Assembly: GCF_017309185.1 (NCBI RefSeq)
Contig: NZ_JAEKJZ010000002.1
Span: 1-64,000, forward strand
Origin: Roseibium aggregatum
Lineage (GTDB): Bacteria; Pseudomonadota; Alphaproteobacteria; Rhizobiales; Stappiaceae
DNA length: 64,000 nt
Direction of reading: 5' to 3'
Below the pieces are notes generated by a model. The model saw only the letters and a list, made by a program, of their open reading frames with translations. It did not search any database and had not been told where the DNA came from. This document shows, in pieces, positions 52,622 through 62,126 of this stretch. Each line of letters opens with the position of its first letter. The first letter of the stretch is position 1. The position numbers and the translations under genes were made by a program.

Positions 52622-52999
52622 TTAATATCCTTGCGGCGGGTTTTGATCGTGCTCTGGTTCGGCGATGCGCATACTGTTCACCTCATCCGTGCCGAGTTCC
52701 TGGTAGGCGCGGAACGCCAGCACTAGCAGAAACGCGAAAAACGAGAAGGAAATCACGATCGCGGTCAGCACCAGCGCCTGTGGCAACGGATTGGCGGTCG
52801 CGGTTGCCGGTGTATAGAGGTTTTCCGGAATGAGCGGCGGCACCTCGCGCGTCAGCCTGCCATTGGTGAAAATGAGCATGTTGACCGCGTTCCCCAGGAT
52901 GGCGATGCCGAGGAGAATGCGCACAAGCTGCTTTGAGAGCATCAGATAGACGGCAACCGTAAAGAACAGGCCGATGAGAATGACGACGCCGCTTTCCAT
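52622..52999 (-). CDS. mrpC: Mrp Na+/H+ antiporter subunit C
   Basis: A 125-residue subunit homologous to NuoK, with three helices: VVILIGLFFTVAVYLMLS, LLGIAILGNAVNMLIFT and PLPQALVLTAIVISFSFFAFLL. The motif DPLPQALVLTAIVI-type segment is nearly invariant in MrpC. ATG 52999 overlaps the mrpB stop; the frame continues to 53134 but that portion lies inside mrpB. It takes part in ion translocation with MrpA and MrpD. Confidence 0.94.
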   Translation of the reverse strand: MESGVVILIGLFFTVAVYLMLSKQLVRILLGIAILGNAVNMLIFTNGRLTREVPPLIPENLYTPATATANPLPQALVLTAIVISFSFFAFLLVLAFRAYQELGTDEVNSMRIAEPEHDQNPPQGY

Positions 53000-53418
53000 C
53001 AGTCGGCTTCCCTTTCTTCCAGCGCAAGCGCGATCGAGCCGATGGCTCCGACAACAACGAGATAGACGCCGATGTCGAAAACAAGCGGCGTGGACAAGGC
53101 CACCTCCACATCCGATACGTGGAAAATCAGCCACTGGCTGGTCATGAAAGCCTGGTCCTTGAAAAAGGACAGCATGCCGGCCAGCGCCGCCATGAAAAGA
53201 CCAAACCCCGATACGCCCATCGGATGGAAAACGATGGCGCGGCGAACGGACGCCACACCACAGGCGATCCCGTAGATCGCGAGCGCCGATGCGGCGATCA
53301 GACCGCCGATAAACCCGCCTCCCGGCTCATTGTGTCCGCGCAGAAGCACGAACACGGAAAACAGGACCATGAGCGCGGAAAGATAAGGCGCGATGGTGCG
53401 GAAAATGATCGTACGCAT
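52999..53418 (-). CDS. mrpB: Mrp Na+/H+ antiporter subunit B
   Basis: A 139-residue subunit with four helices. The block [21 protein letters not shown] (about residues 25-45) is the MrpB signature. Here mrpB is a separate gene; its start overlaps the mrpA stop by one base, while some alphaproteobacteria fuse it to mrpA. It is required for Na+-proton exchange. Downstream overlap with mrpC supports coupled synthesis. Confidence 0.95.
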   Translation of the reverse strand: MRTIIFRTIAPYLSALMVLFSVFVLLRGHNEPGGGFIGGLIAASALAIYGIACGVASVRRAIVFHPMGVSGFGLFMAALAGMLSFFKDQAFMTSQWLIFHVSDVEVALSTPLVFDIGVYLVVVGAIGSIALALEEREAD

Positions 53419-55802
53419 CAGCTTGCCTCCACTTTCTGCGGCTGAGAAGGACCTGGATCGGACATACCGCCATCCTTGTCAGGCTTCGTGCGCACGCGGA
53501 TCAGGGCAAGGACGCAAAGCCCTGTGAGCACGACCACCGCGATCTCACCCAATGTATCGAAGCCTCTGAAGTCGACGATGATGACGTTGACGATGTTCCG
53601 GCCGTGGGCGATCGCCCGGCTATACTGGGCGAAGAAGTCCGACAGACGGCTGTCGAACGGCTGTTGCGTGATGGCCAGAAGGGTGAGTGTCAACCCAAGC
53701 CCCACCGCGACGGCAACGACGCCTGTCAGAAACGCGGCCGGCGCCGGGCGATGATCGCTCGGCGACAGGTTGAGCCGGGTCATTACAAGCGCAAGGATGA
53801 CGACGGAGAGCGTTTCGACCATGAACTGCGTGAAGGAAAGATCGGGCGCGCCGAACATCATGAAGATCAGCGCGACCGCGAACCCCTGGATACCGAGCGA
53901 GACGATTGCCGTCAGCCGGGTTTTGGCGATCAGAACCGCAATCAGCCCCAGAACCGCTATGAACAGGATCCCCCATTCGTAGAAGCGGTAGTCGGGAAGT
54001 TTCGGCCAGGCCGGAAGGCTCCCCGTCATGAAGCCCGGCAGCAGCACGGCGACCGCGGTGAAGATGAAGATCAACATCATGTAGGTCTGCATCTTGCCGT
54101 TCTGAAGCTTGCGGGTCAGCCAGCCGGAAAATCCGACGATGCCGCAGACGAACTGGTCGAACCCCTTGTCCGGGCCCCAGCCGATCGCCGCCAGAACCGC
54201 CCCCACGAGCGACCTGAGCCGGTCAAGCTGCGTGAAAAGCGCGACGCCCAGACCGATGGTGATCAGGGACAGGATCAAGGGCGCGTTGATCTTCGTCGGC
54301 CAGAGATGCAGGTCGATCTGCTTGAACTCGCCGACGAGCGACGACAGCGTCGGGCCGACAAAGAGTTCGCCGGTCGTGTGGGCGATCAGGGCCAGCCCAA
54401 GTCCAGTGACGGACAGGAAGACGGGACCGGCGAACAGAAGAACCGGTCCTTCATGGGCATGTTTCGGCGTCTCGACCTTCGGTCCGAAAAACGGCTTGAT
54501 GGCGACAGCGGCCGCGATCACCAGCATGAGCGCATTGCCGATAACGGCCGTAACCGTGACGGCCAGCCCGAGTTCCAGCCAGCCCCATGTGCCGTAGTAG
54601 AGGACTTCCTTGGCGACGAAACCGATAAACGGCGGCAGACCGGCCATGGAGAGGGACGCCAGACAGGCGGCCGCGAAGGTGATCGGCATGGCGGACCGCA
54701 GCCCGCCGAGCCTGGTGATGTCGCGCGTTCCGGCTTCGTGATCGATGGTGCCGGCCACCATGAAGAGGCAGCCCTTGAACAGGGAATGTGCCAGCAGATA
54801 GAGCACCGCCCCTTCCAGCGCCTTCTCATGACTGGTCCCCACAAGCATGACGAGCAGGCCCAGCGAGGCAACGGTGGTATAGGCCAGCATCAGCTTCAGA
54901 TCGGTCTGGCGGACGGCGAGCAAGGTCCCGACGATCAGGGTGACGCCGCCGAAAAGCGGCAGGACGGTCGTCCAGAGCGCGGTCTCGCCCAGAAGCGGAT
55001 GCATCCGCATGAGCAGATAGACACCGGCCTTCACCATGGTTGCCGAGTGCAGATAGGCCGACACGGGCGTCGGAGCCTCCATTGCGTTGGGCAGCCAGAA
55101 ATGGAACGGAAACTGCGCCGACTTGGTGAAGGCCCCGCCGAGCACCAGCAGGAAGATCGGCAGGTAGAGGCCCGTGTCCTTGATGATGTCCGGTGAGCCC
55201 AGCAGGACCGACATTTCAATCTCGCCGGTGGCCGAAATGATCAGGATAAAGCCCGCCAGAAGCGCCAGCCCTCCCCCGCCGGTCACCACGAGGGCCTGAA
55301 GCGCCGCGCGGCGCGAGGCGGCACGCAGGTTGTCGAACCCGATCAGAAGGAACGACGTGATCGAGGTCAGCTCCCAGAAAATGAACAGCGAAATCAGATT
55401 GTTGCCCAGCACGAGACCGAGCATCGAGCCCATGAACAGGAACAGAAACGAAAAGAACCGACCTTGCTGCGGATGGCCTTTCAGATAGCCCCCGGCGTAC
55501 AGGATGATGAAGGTGCCAATGCCGGATATGAGCAAGGCGAACAGGGTCGACAGGCCGTCGACATAGACCGAGAAATTGACACCGTAACTCGGTGCCCAGG
55601 CCTTGGCGGCGACAAAGGTCTCGCCGTGGGACACCGGGCCGATGAACCCGGTAAAATGGAGAAAGATCAACCCCGGCACGATGGCCAGCGGCCATGCGGC
55701 GTTATGCTTGAACCAGCGCGTCAGCACGGGGGCGACGACGGCCGCCGCGAAAGGAGCCAATACCGCGTACAGGGTGGTGTCGTCGATCAAGGCTGGCGTC
55801 AT
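53418..55802 (-). CDS. mrpA: Mrp Na+/H+ antiporter subunit A
   Basis: A 794-residue protein with about 20 helices. The N-terminal part (to about 450) is NuoL-like: [52 protein letters not shown] in pattern, and [20 protein letters not shown]. The C-terminal DUF4040/MrpB-like segment includes [24 protein letters not shown] (about 663-686). It is the first gene of the operon and the core proton/sodium channel. No upstream sodium-responsive regulator is present in the window. Confidence 0.96.
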   Translation of the reverse strand: MTPALIDDTTLYAVLAPFAAAVVAPVLTRWFKHNAAWPLAIVPGLIFLHFTGFIGPVSHGETFVAAKAWAPSYGVNFSVYVDGLSTLFALLISGIGTFIILYAGGYLKGHPQQGRFFSFLFLFMGSMLGLVLGNNLISLFIFWELTSITSFLLIGFDNLRAASRRAALQALVVTGGGGLALLAGFILIISATGEIEMSVLLGSPDIIKDTGLYLPIFLLVLGGAFTKSAQFPFHFWLPNAMEAPTPVSAYLHSATMVKAGVYLLMRMHPLLGETALWTTVLPLFGGVTLIVGTLLAVRQTDLKLMLAYTTVASLGLLVMLVGTSHEKALEGAVLYLLAHSLFKGCLFMVAGTIDHEAGTRDITRLGGLRSAMPITFAAACLASLSMAGLPPFIGFVAKEVLYYGTWGWLELGLAVTVTAVIGNALMLVIAAAVAIKPFFGPKVETPKHAHEGPVLLFAGPVFLSVTGLGLALIAHTTGELFVGPTLSSLVGEFKQIDLHLWPTKINAPLILSLITIGLGVALFTQLDRLRSLVGAVLAAIGWGPDKGFDQFVCGIVGFSGWLTRKLQNGKMQTYMMLIFIFTAVAVLLPGFMTGSLPAWPKLPDYRFYEWGILFIAVLGLIAVLIAKTRLTAIVSLGIQGFAVALIFMMFGAPDLSFTQFMVETLSVVILALVMTRLNLSPSDHRPAPAAFLTGVVAVAVGLGLTLTLLAITQQPFDSRLSDFFAQYSRAIAHGRNIVNVIIVDFRGFDTLGEIAVVVLTGLCVLALIRVRTKPDKDGGMSDPGPSQPQKVEAS

Positions 55803-56332
55803 GCTGATCTTTCGTCACAAGGTGTTTGCATCCGAGGCGCCGATCCAGTCGAATCAGCGGCCCGATGCGAATGATAGCGGACCAAGATTTTCTAGACATG
55901 TCTTAGGCAAGTGATTTTGCGCCTTCAAGCGATTGTTGTACGATTTTCCGCCTTTTCTAACAGGTTGCGTTTAAACTTTTAAATAAAACCAACAAATTGT
56001 GAAAGAAACGCCCGGGCTGCACGTGGAAGTTCCGATTCCCGGCCCGACCCGCATCGGCAAATTTAACCAGCGGCGGCCCGCGGAAGTGTTCGAATTCTGC
56101 CGGTCCCCAAACGCAGTCTGCTTGTCGCAGCACAGCAACCGGCGACCTTCGACTTTCCCCAGCGAGAGCCGAAAGCACCTAAAATCAATCGAAATTCGGA
56201 CAAATTACAGGAATTCACAGACGGCCGTCATTTGATGGCCCGAGACGCCAATCGACTTGATTTCGCGACGTAAATGCCATTTCAATTTAAGTAGGGTGCC
56301 TGATCGGGTTTTTAAGTGAGGCAAAGAAGGCG
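55803..56332. other. Intergenic region upstream of mrpA
   Basis: 530 bases between divergent mrpA and the PAS-GGDEF gene. Moderately AT-rich stretches (55950-56000 and 56160-56300) are present. A perfect 10-base palindrome AGACATGTCT lies at 55894-55903, 91 bases upstream of mrpA. No gene or riboswitch is supported; short open frames on both strands have no recognisable domain. Confidence 0.5.
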
Positions 56333-57301
56333 ATGGACAGCACGAAGGAAGCCGAATCCGGAACAGGCCTGCTCCATCCGTCGGCAATCGACTTTGAAAC
56401 ACTGGTAAACCTGAGCAGCGAAGCGATCGCCGTGATCGCGCTCGACGGCACGCTCGCGTTCGTGTCTCCCGCCGCGGAGAGACTGTTCGGCTGGAGTAAG
56501 GAAAAACTCGCCGGTCAACTCTCCGATCTGGTCTACCTCAGTGCGTCCGATCCGGATGGGGAACTGATGCACCGGATCCTCTCCGGTGGCGCGACACCCG
56601 ACATCCCCCTGCCCCATGCGGATCTCCAGTTCCGATCCGCCTACGGCCCGATGATATGGGCGGAGGCCAAGGCGCATCTCCTTGTCGACGCCACCAGCAC
56701 CCCTTACGCCTTCGCCGTCTATTTCCAAAATATTGCGAAGCGCAAGGACCTGGAAAACCGGCTTGAGGCCGCAACCCAGACAGATGCCCTGACCGGCCTG
56801 TTCAACCGGGGTGCTTTTGAAGACAGTCTGAGACGCGAATGGGCGATCGCCGTTCGGGAGAAGACACACACCGGACTGATAAAGGTGTCGCTCGACAAGT
56901 TCGAGGCCCTTGCCGAACGCTATGAGCCTGGCATCGCGGAAGAATGCCTCACGAAGGTCGCCCAAACGCTCAAGGAGACCGCCCGGCGACCGGCCGACGT
57001 CGTCGCGCGTACCGGCACTTCGGAGTTTTCGCTGCTGCTTCCCAGAACCCACGAAATGGGCGTCGAAACCATCAGCGCTTATATCCACGTCGCCATTCGG
57101 GACCTCGCCCTTCCCAATCCGGACAACAAGGCTGGAAGCGGCGTAGAGACGGCCTCTGTCGGCGCGGCTTGCGCAATTGTCGAAAAGGCAGGCGTTTCCG
57201 AAAGCTTTGAGACGATCCTGGCGGCTGCGGAAAACTGCGTATTTCAGGCCAGGCAGGAAGGCGGCAACCGTGTGAAGACGGTAACGAAACATATAGGTTA
57301 A
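56333..57301 (+). CDS. PAS-GGDEF protein with degenerate GGDEF motif
   Basis: A 322-residue cytosolic protein. A PAS domain (about residues 20-140; IDFETLVNLSSEAIAVIALDG and a late YFQNIAKRKDLENRL linker) precedes a GGDEF-fold domain with TDALTGLFNRGAFEDSL. The active-site motif is GTSEF (ARTGTSEFSLLLP), so Gly-Gly-Asp is gone and cyclase activity is not expected. Such proteins can bind GTP or c-di-GMP, or act by protein contact. It stands alone between mrp and msrB. Confidence 0.85.
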   Translation: MDSTKEAESGTGLLHPSAIDFETLVNLSSEAIAVIALDGTLAFVSPAAERLFGWSKEKLAGQLSDLVYLSASDPDGELMHRILSGGATPDIPLPHADLQFRSAYGPMIWAEAKAHLLVDATSTPYAFAVYFQNIAKRKDLENRLEAATQTDALTGLFNRGAFEDSLRREWAIAVREKTHTGLIKVSLDKFEALAERYEPGIAEECLTKVAQTLKETARRPADVVARTGTSEFSLLLPRTHEMGVETISAYIHVAIRDLALPNPDNKAGSGVETASVGAACAIVEKAGVSESFETILAAAENCVFQARQEGGNRVKTVTKHIG

Positions 57302-57401
57302 TGAAGCCTTTTCCCCTGACGCGCTTGCCTCGGATTCTCCTGTCTCCTATTTCTGTCGTGTCCCCAGCGATTTATGAAGAGTTGAAAGCCAGGAAATCGG
57401 T

Positions 57402-57872
57402 ATGAGCAACGACGCCCCCCGCAAAACCGATGACACCAGGAAAGTCAGAAAAACCACCGCGGAGTGGATGCAGCAGCTCACGCCCGAGCAATTCTACGTC
57501 ACGCGGCAGTCCGGTACGGAACGCCCGTTCACCGGCCCTTACTGGGACAACAAGCTTATCGGACGTTACGATTGCATCTGCTGCAATGCGCCCCTGTTCA
57601 TGTCGGACACCAAGTTCGACGCGGGTTGCGGCTGGCCGAGCTTTTTCGACAAGGTCCATCCCGAGGCCGTGCGCGAACTGGAGGATCGCTCTCATGGCAT
57701 GATCCGCACGGAAATTCGCTGCAGCACCTGCGATGCGCACCTCGGCCACGTCTTTCCCGATGGCCCGGAACCGACCGGATTACGATACTGCCTGAATGGC
57801 CACGCCCTGAATTTTGCCCATGGCGGCCAGACGCCCTCGAAATCGGATTCCGCTTCGGAAGAAGAAGCCTGA
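57402..57872 (+). CDS. msrB: Peptide-methionine (R)-S-oxide reductase
   Basis: A 156-residue enzyme that repairs methionine-R-sulfoxide. Zinc-binding pairs are CICC (about residue 63) and CSTC (about 108). The fold marker is [14 protein letters not shown], and the catalytic Cys is in [11 protein letters not shown] (about 130); the usual R-Y-C-x-N-S is here followed by G-H. Length is typical. The gene has its own start and probably its own promoter. Confidence 0.95.
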   Translation: MSNDAPRKTDDTRKVRKTTAEWMQQLTPEQFYVTRQSGTERPFTGPYWDNKLIGRYDCICCNAPLFMSDTKFDAGCGWPSFFDKVHPEAVRELEDRSHGMIRTEIRCSTCDAHLGHVFPDGPEPTGLRYCLNGHALNFAHGGQTPSKSDSASEEEA

Positions 57873-57976
57873 AGGCACCGGATTTTCAGTTCCGCGCTCC
57901 CCGGCCCTTTATAGTCCCGTAACGGAATCACGGGTAAAAAGTCCTATAATGTTTAATACCGGGGCGAGAGGCGAGC

Positions 57977-58726
57977 GTGAATTTCATTCCCAGGACACTA
58001 CTGCGGACCGCGGGTCTTCTGACCTTGGCCCTGTTGTTGACAACAACGCAGGACCAAAGAGCCTCCGCGGCAGAGCGGATCGTTGCCTACACGGCTTACC
58101 TCCCTCCACTCTCCATCGATAAAGTGCAAAAAGGAATCGCAACCGAACTCATGGAGCTTGTCGGCGAAGAGGCCGACCTGGAGATGGATTTCCGGTTCGC
58201 CCCCTGGAAACGGGCTCAGGTTCTCGCGGAAAACACGCCGGGGAGCCTGATCTTCACGATTGCCTATTCGAAGGCAAGAGCAGACAGGTTTCAGTACATC
58301 GCGCCACTCATTTTCACCGAAAGCGCCTTTATCTCACTCGATGACTCAATCGACAGCTTCGAACAGGTCGTTGCGGCGGGAAAAATGGTCGGCGTTCATC
58401 TCGGCAGCCAGCGAAGTAAAATTCTGAAACGCGAGGGGGTCGAGAAATTCATTGAGGTTTCAAGTGCCGAACAAATGGCCACCATGCTGAAAGCCGGCCG
58501 CATCGACACCTGGTACACGATGAACCTCAGAGCGGTGCACATCTTCAAGAAGATGGGGTACGACAGTGGGAAACTCGTCATCGGCGCCCCGGTCAGCCAC
58601 GGCGTGCAGTGGCTTGCCGCCAACAAATCCCTGGATCCGAAGATCCGGGCGCGATTGGCCAAGGCGATCTCGAAAGTCCGCAGGGATCCGCGGTTCTGGG
58701 AAATCGTGGACCGGTATTCGGGCTAG
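57977..58726 (+). CDS. Periplasmic binding protein (SBP_bac_3 type)
   Basis: A 249-residue protein beginning at GTG 57977, with GAGAGGCGA upstream. It has a signal peptide (TAGLLTLALLLTTTQDQRASA) and a type II binding-protein fold, e.g. MDFRFAPWKRAQVLAENTPG and YIAPLIFTESAFISLDD. No transporter genes adjoin it. Stand-alone proteins of this kind may act as sensors or have lost their transporter. The ligand is not predictable. Confidence 0.85.
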   Translation: MNFIPRTLLRTAGLLTLALLLTTTQDQRASAAERIVAYTAYLPPLSIDKVQKGIATELMELVGEEADLEMDFRFAPWKRAQVLAENTPGSLIFTIAYSKARADRFQYIAPLIFTESAFISLDDSIDSFEQVVAAGKMVGVHLGSQRSKILKREGVEKFIEVSSAEQMATMLKAGRIDTWYTMNLRAVHIFKKMGYDSGKLVIGAPVSHGVQWLAANKSLDPKIRARLAKAISKVRRDPRFWEIVDRYSG

Positions 58727-58753
58727 GACCGGCCGCAATCGACAGCAACGGCC

Positions 58754-59188
58754 TCATTCCCCCATCCGGGACATCTCAGCCGTCGCAACCTGTTTTGTGC
58801 TGACCTGGCCTTGAATCCGGCCGATATTCACCTCTATCCAGTCCGCCAGTTCGCGCACCTTCAAGGCCGCTTCCTTTCCGATCGGGGTCAGGCTGTAGTC
58901 GACATGGGGCGGCACCACCGGATGGGAAATCCGGTTGACGAAACCATCCGCCTCAAGGGCCTGCAGGGTTTGCGCAAGCATCTTTTCGCTGACCCCGCCG
59001 ATCCGCCTGCGTAGCTCGGAAAACCTGTGCCCCCGCTCCAGCAGGACGATCAGCACAAGAACACCCCAACGGCTTGTCAGATGCCGCAGGACGTCCCGGG
59101 ACGGACAGTTCCGGTTCAGGAGTTCGCCGCGTCTCACCTGATCTGAAAGAGTGTGTTCGCCATCCATTTCCATCCGCTCACGCCTCAT
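58754..59188 (-). CDS. HxlR family regulator (QorR/YtfH-like)
   Basis: A 144-residue HxlR-type repressor. The redox Cys is in NRNCPSRDVLRHLTSRWGVLVL (about residue 28), the winged helix contains FSELRRRIGGVSEKMLAQTLQALEADGFV, and the wing is DYSLTPIGKEA. It is divergent from the qorB-like gene, as E. coli ytfH is beside ytfG. An imperfect operator-like palindrome lies in the gap. It likely controls the neighbour in response to quinones or other electrophiles. Confidence 0.92.
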   Translation of the reverse strand: MRRERMEMDGEHTLSDQVRRGELLNRNCPSRDVLRHLTSRWGVLVLIVLLERGHRFSELRRRIGGVSEKMLAQTLQALEADGFVNRISHPVVPPHVDYSLTPIGKEAALKVRELADWIEVNIGRIQGQVSTKQVATAEMSRMGE

Positions 59189-59223
59189 CGTCTTGAAGAC
59201 ACAGGCACACTTTTTTTTTCAAA

Positions 59224-59241
59224 ACTTACCTTTATGTATGT
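59224..59241. promoter_or_regulatory. Candidate HxlR operator ACTTAC-N6-GTATGT
   Basis: ACTTAC and GTATGT, 6 bases apart, form an inverted repeat with one mismatch (the perfect complement would be GTAAGT). It sits between the HxlR gene and qorB-like gene in an AT-rich stretch, directly followed by GTACTAAC. The half-site resembles those of HxlR-family targets (inference). Confidence 0.5.
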
Positions 59242-59317
59242 ACTAACAAAAAGAAAGCATGGCGTCTACATAGCCCTTGTCGATTGAAACTCTGCTGCGA
59301 AATCCAGGAGAAATGCC

Positions 59318-60175
59318 ATGCTTGCAGTCACAGGAGCCAACGGACAGTTGGGCCGTCTCGTTCTCAAACACCTTGAAAAAATCACCGACGCCCCGCTTCG
59401 CGCCCTCGTGCGCTCGCCGCAAAAGGCGGAGGACCTCGCATCGGACAGGATATCTCTGGCCAGGGCGGATTATGACGATCCGTCGACGCTTGTACCCGCA
59501 TTGACGGGGGTCGACAGACTTCTGCTTATCTCGGGGTCCGAGGTCGGCAAAAGGTCGGCTCAGCACGCGGCCGTGATCGATGCCGCGAAAACGGCCGGCG
59601 TCGGTTTCATCGTCTACACCAGCTTGTTGAACGCGACCCGCTCGAGCCTGATCCTGGCCGGCGAACATGTCGAGACCGAAAAGAAGCTCGAAGCCAGTGC
59701 CCTCCCGCACGTCATTCTCCGCAACGGCTGGTACCTGGAGAATTTCACCGGAACGATCGCCTCGGCCCTCGAACACGGCGCGGTCGTCGGAGCGAGTGGC
59801 GAGGGTAAATTCTCGGCCGCGGGACGTGAAGACTATGCAGAAGCCGCCGCGATCGTCCTCGCCGGCAAGGACACCTCCAACCGCATCCTCGAACTCGCAG
59901 GCCATCCGGCCTTCTCCCTGAAGGACCTTGCTCTTGAGGTTTCGAGGCAATCGGGCCGGGAGATCCCGTTCCAGAACCTGTCGGAAGAAGACTACAGGAA
60001 CGTTCTGATCGGCGCCGGCCTGCCGGAAGGTTTCGCCGCGGTTCTGGCCGACTCGGACCGCGGAGCGGCTCAGGGCGAACTCTTCAACGAAGCGACAACG
60101 CTTCAGGGTCTCATCGGCCACCCGACGAAGTCCCTGGCCTCCCTGATGTCCGGCACCGTAACAAACGGATCGTAA
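59318..60175 (+). CDS. qorB: QorB-like NAD(P)H:quinone oxidoreductase (NmrA/SDR)
   Basis: A 285-residue atypical short-chain dehydrogenase. The nucleotide site is LAVTGANGQLGRLVL, followed by RALVRSPQKAEDLASD and later YTSLLNATRSSLILAGEHVE and LRNGWYLENF, as in E. coli QorB. It reduces quinones with NAD(P)H, forming a detoxification pair with the divergent HxlR gene. GGAG precedes the ATG. A hairpin follows about 20 bases after the stop. Confidence 0.92.
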   Translation: MLAVTGANGQLGRLVLKHLEKITDAPLRALVRSPQKAEDLASDRISLARADYDDPSTLVPALTGVDRLLLISGSEVGKRSAQHAAVIDAAKTAGVGFIVYTSLLNATRSSLILAGEHVETEKKLEASALPHVILRNGWYLENFTGTIASALEHGAVVGASGEGKFSAAGREDYAEAAAIVLAGKDTSNRILELAGHPAFSLKDLALEVSRQSGREIPFQNLSEEDYRNVLIGAGLPEGFAAVLADSDRGAAQGELFNEATTLQGLIGHPTKSLASLMSGTVTNGS

Positions 60176-60193
60176 CCGGACAGGATCGCCTTC

Positions 60194-60221
60194 GGCGGCG
60201 CCCGCCTGCGACGGCGCCGCC
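60194..60221 (+). terminator. Possible hairpin terminator after qorB-like gene
   Basis: GGCGGCGCC (60194-60202) and GGCGCCGCC (60213-60221) form a perfect 9-bp GC stem with a 10-base loop, starting 19 bases after the stop. No T run follows, so intrinsic termination is uncertain. Confidence 0.5.
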
Positions 60222-60319
60222 AATCCATTCCAAAAACTGCTGTCAAATTTCAATTATATTTGTTGGTCGAATGAATCGCGGACTGGTACCAAGAACCAGA
60301 AGACATTCGAAAGCCAGCC

Positions 60320-61558
60320 ATGCAGCAGTCAACCCTATCCGATACCTTTGCCCAGGACGGCACCTACGCCTGGTTCCGGCTGGCCGTGTCGATCCTGCTC
60401 AGCACGCTGGGCGGCGCCGGCATGTGGGCGGTGGTCATTGTGCTTCCGGCGGTTCAGACCGGTTTCGGGATCGACCGGGCGGATGCGTCCCTGCCCTATA
60501 CCGCCACCATGGTCGGCTTCGGCGTCGGCAACTACCTCCTCGGCCGCGTCGTCGACCGGTTCGGGATCGTCCCGCCGCTGATTGCCTCGGCCGTATTCCT
60601 GGGCATCGGCTTCGCGTTGGCCGCCATGGCCCGGGACATCTTCCTGTTCTCGCTCGCCCAGGGCGTCTTTATCGGTCTCGGCACGGCGGCGACCTTCGGC
60701 CCCCTGCTTGCCGACATCTCCCACTGGTTCCTCAAACGCCGGGGCCTCGCCGTCGGCTGCGCGGCCTGCGGCAATTATCTCGCCGGCGTTCTCTGGCCCT
60801 CCTTCATTCAATGGCACCTGCAATTCGCGGACTGGCGGGAGACTTACCTTCTGATCGGCGGCATCTGTCTCGTGACGATGGTTCCGCTTGCCCTGATCCT
60901 GCGGCGTCCGCCTCCCGAGGCGTTTCTCTCCGCCTCTTCCGGATCCAGCGCTTTCGGCACACAGACGACCAGCCTGTCACCCGCCGCCCTGCAGATGCTC
61001 TTGATGATCGCGGGCGTTGCCTGCTGTGTCGCCATGGCCATGCCCCAGGTTCATATCGTCGCCTATTGCGTCGATCTCGGCTATGGCGTGGCGCCCGGCG
61101 CCGACATGGTCGCGGTGATGACCGGGGCCGGCGTGATCAGCCGGCTTTCCTCCGGTTACATCGCGGACAAGATCGGCGGCGTGAAGACCCTGTTGATCGG
61201 ATCCGTGCTGCAATGCGCCTCTCTGTTCCTGTTCATTCCCTTCAACGGCCTGACCTCGCTTTACCTGGTCTCGCTGATCTTCGGGCTCTCCCAGGGCGGC
61301 ATCGTGCCGAGCTACGCCGTCATCGTGCGCGAATACCTGCCCGCGCGCGAAGCCGGACAAAGGGTCGGGCTCGTGATCATGGCCACAATATTCGGCATGG
61401 CGCTTGGCGGCTGGATGTCCGGCTGGATCTACGACCTCACCGGCTCCTATAACGCCGCCTTTCTCAACGGCATCGCCTGGAACGTGCTCAACATGGCAAT
61501 CGCGGTGTTTGTGCTGATGAGCGGACGCACAGGAACGCAGGCTACGCTTCGTCGTTGA
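60320..61558 (+). CDS. MFS transporter
   Basis: A 412-residue protein with 12 predicted helices. Conserved MFS elements include GVGNYLLGRVVDRFG (loop 2-3 motif region), ISHWFLKRRGLAVG and the half-repeat GVISRLSSGYIADKIGG. It resembles monocarboxylate/CynX-like members, but substrate cannot be assigned. Its 3' end overlaps a small minus-strand ORF by 17 bases; that ORF lies downstream of a cobalamin riboswitch, so riboswitch transcripts would be antisense to this gene. Confidence 0.9.
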   Translation: MQQSTLSDTFAQDGTYAWFRLAVSILLSTLGGAGMWAVVIVLPAVQTGFGIDRADASLPYTATMVGFGVGNYLLGRVVDRFGIVPPLIASAVFLGIGFALAAMARDIFLFSLAQGVFIGLGTAATFGPLLADISHWFLKRRGLAVGCAACGNYLAGVLWPSFIQWHLQFADWRETYLLIGGICLVTMVPLALILRRPPPEAFLSASSGSSAFGTQTTSLSPAALQMLLMIAGVACCVAMAMPQVHIVAYCVDLGYGVAPGADMVAVMTGAGVISRLSSGYIADKIGGVKTLLIGSVLQCASLFLFIPFNGLTSLYLVSLIFGLSQGGIVPSYAVIVREYLPAREAGQRVGLVIMATIFGMALGGWMSGWIYDLTGSYNAAFLNGIAWNVLNMAIAVFVLMSGRTGTQATLRR

Positions 61559-61745
61559 CCGGTCTCACGACGCCGTCGCGCAGCCCTGTGGGAAACGGTG
61601 TCGGCACACTGGCTGCCTTGGCACCGGGGTCGTGAAGGCCCTGTCTGTTCGGCCTCATCGCCCGTGCCGCACGTTCGCTCAGACCGCTGGCGAACACCAG
61701 CAAATCGGAATTTTCGGCTAAAGTTTCCTGAGAAGTCCGGTCCAT
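61542..61745 (-). CDS. Small protein ORF downstream of B12 riboswitch
   Basis: A 67-residue open frame with GGAGG seven bases before ATG 61745 and GC-rich third positions. It has no membrane segment, signal peptide or motif I can assign. It is the only sizable frame after the cobalamin riboswitch on this strand. It overlaps the 3' end of the MFS gene by 17 bases and the end of the 33-codon ORF before it by 28 bases. It does not resemble CbtB, the small membrane protein often under B12 control. Confidence 0.5.
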   Translation of the reverse strand: MDRTSQETLAENSDLLVFASGLSERAARAMRPNRQGLHDPGAKAASVPTPFPTGLRDGVVRPVNDEA

Positions 61746-61819
61746 ATCGCCCTCCGCGATTGCACGGAATGACGGAGGAACCGAATGTCGAAACGTGTCA
61801 GCAAACGCTGAGAAACCAT
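61718..61819 (-). CDS. 33-codon ORF immediately after the B12 riboswitch
   Basis: A short frame from ATG 61819 with an excellent GGAAGGAG eight bases upstream, located 49 bases after the riboswitch B12 box. The product is basic and Arg/Leu-rich, without known domains. Its end overlaps the start of the 67-residue ORF, as in translationally coupled leaders. It could be a leader peptide or the remnant of a lost gene. Confidence 0.4.
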   Translation of the reverse strand: MVSQRLLTRFDIRFLRHSVQSRRAIWTGLLRKL

Positions 61820-61867
61820 GTCACTCGCTCCTTCCGGACACCCCGCCCGGGTTGAGGTTGAAGTTGA

Positions 61868-62048
61868 AATGGCAGGTCTCCTGACTTGCGGGTCGCCGCT
61901 TGCCCGATCCTTCCCGGACATTCGTCCAGTGGAAACTACAGGTTCGCTCGCCGCTCACAGTTGCGGGGGCAGTCACGGATTTGGCGCATATGTCCACGCC
62001 GCACCGTGTTCCCTTTTAATCCCGGGCCAGTGACTGGAACCGGGAACC
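61868..62048 (-). ncRNA. Cobalamin (B12) riboswitch
   Basis: Read on the minus strand, the region has all conserved blocks in order: TAAAAGGGAACACGGTG, GACTGCCCCCGCAACTGT, a CCACTGG segment, CCGGGAAGG, and the B12 box AAGTCAGGAGACCTGCC ending at 61871. It should bind adenosyl- or methylcobalamin and shut off the transcript downstream. No large gene lies downstream: only the 33- and 67-codon ORFs, then the 3' end of the opposite-strand MFS gene. No T-tract terminator hairpin follows directly, so translational control through the ribosome site near 61830 is more likely. Confidence 0.95.
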
Positions 62049-62126
62049 ATCTCCTTTTAAGTGCAGAGTTCCAATGCGCGTGTCAATGGTCGATACCGGC
62101 AGTCCAAACGTCGCTGATCTGGAAAC

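Noticed and set aside
55894..55903. AGACATGTCT palindrome upstream of mrpA as a specific operator
   Set aside because: A single 10-base palindrome without repetition or a known regulator is weak evidence; noted only in the intergenic description.
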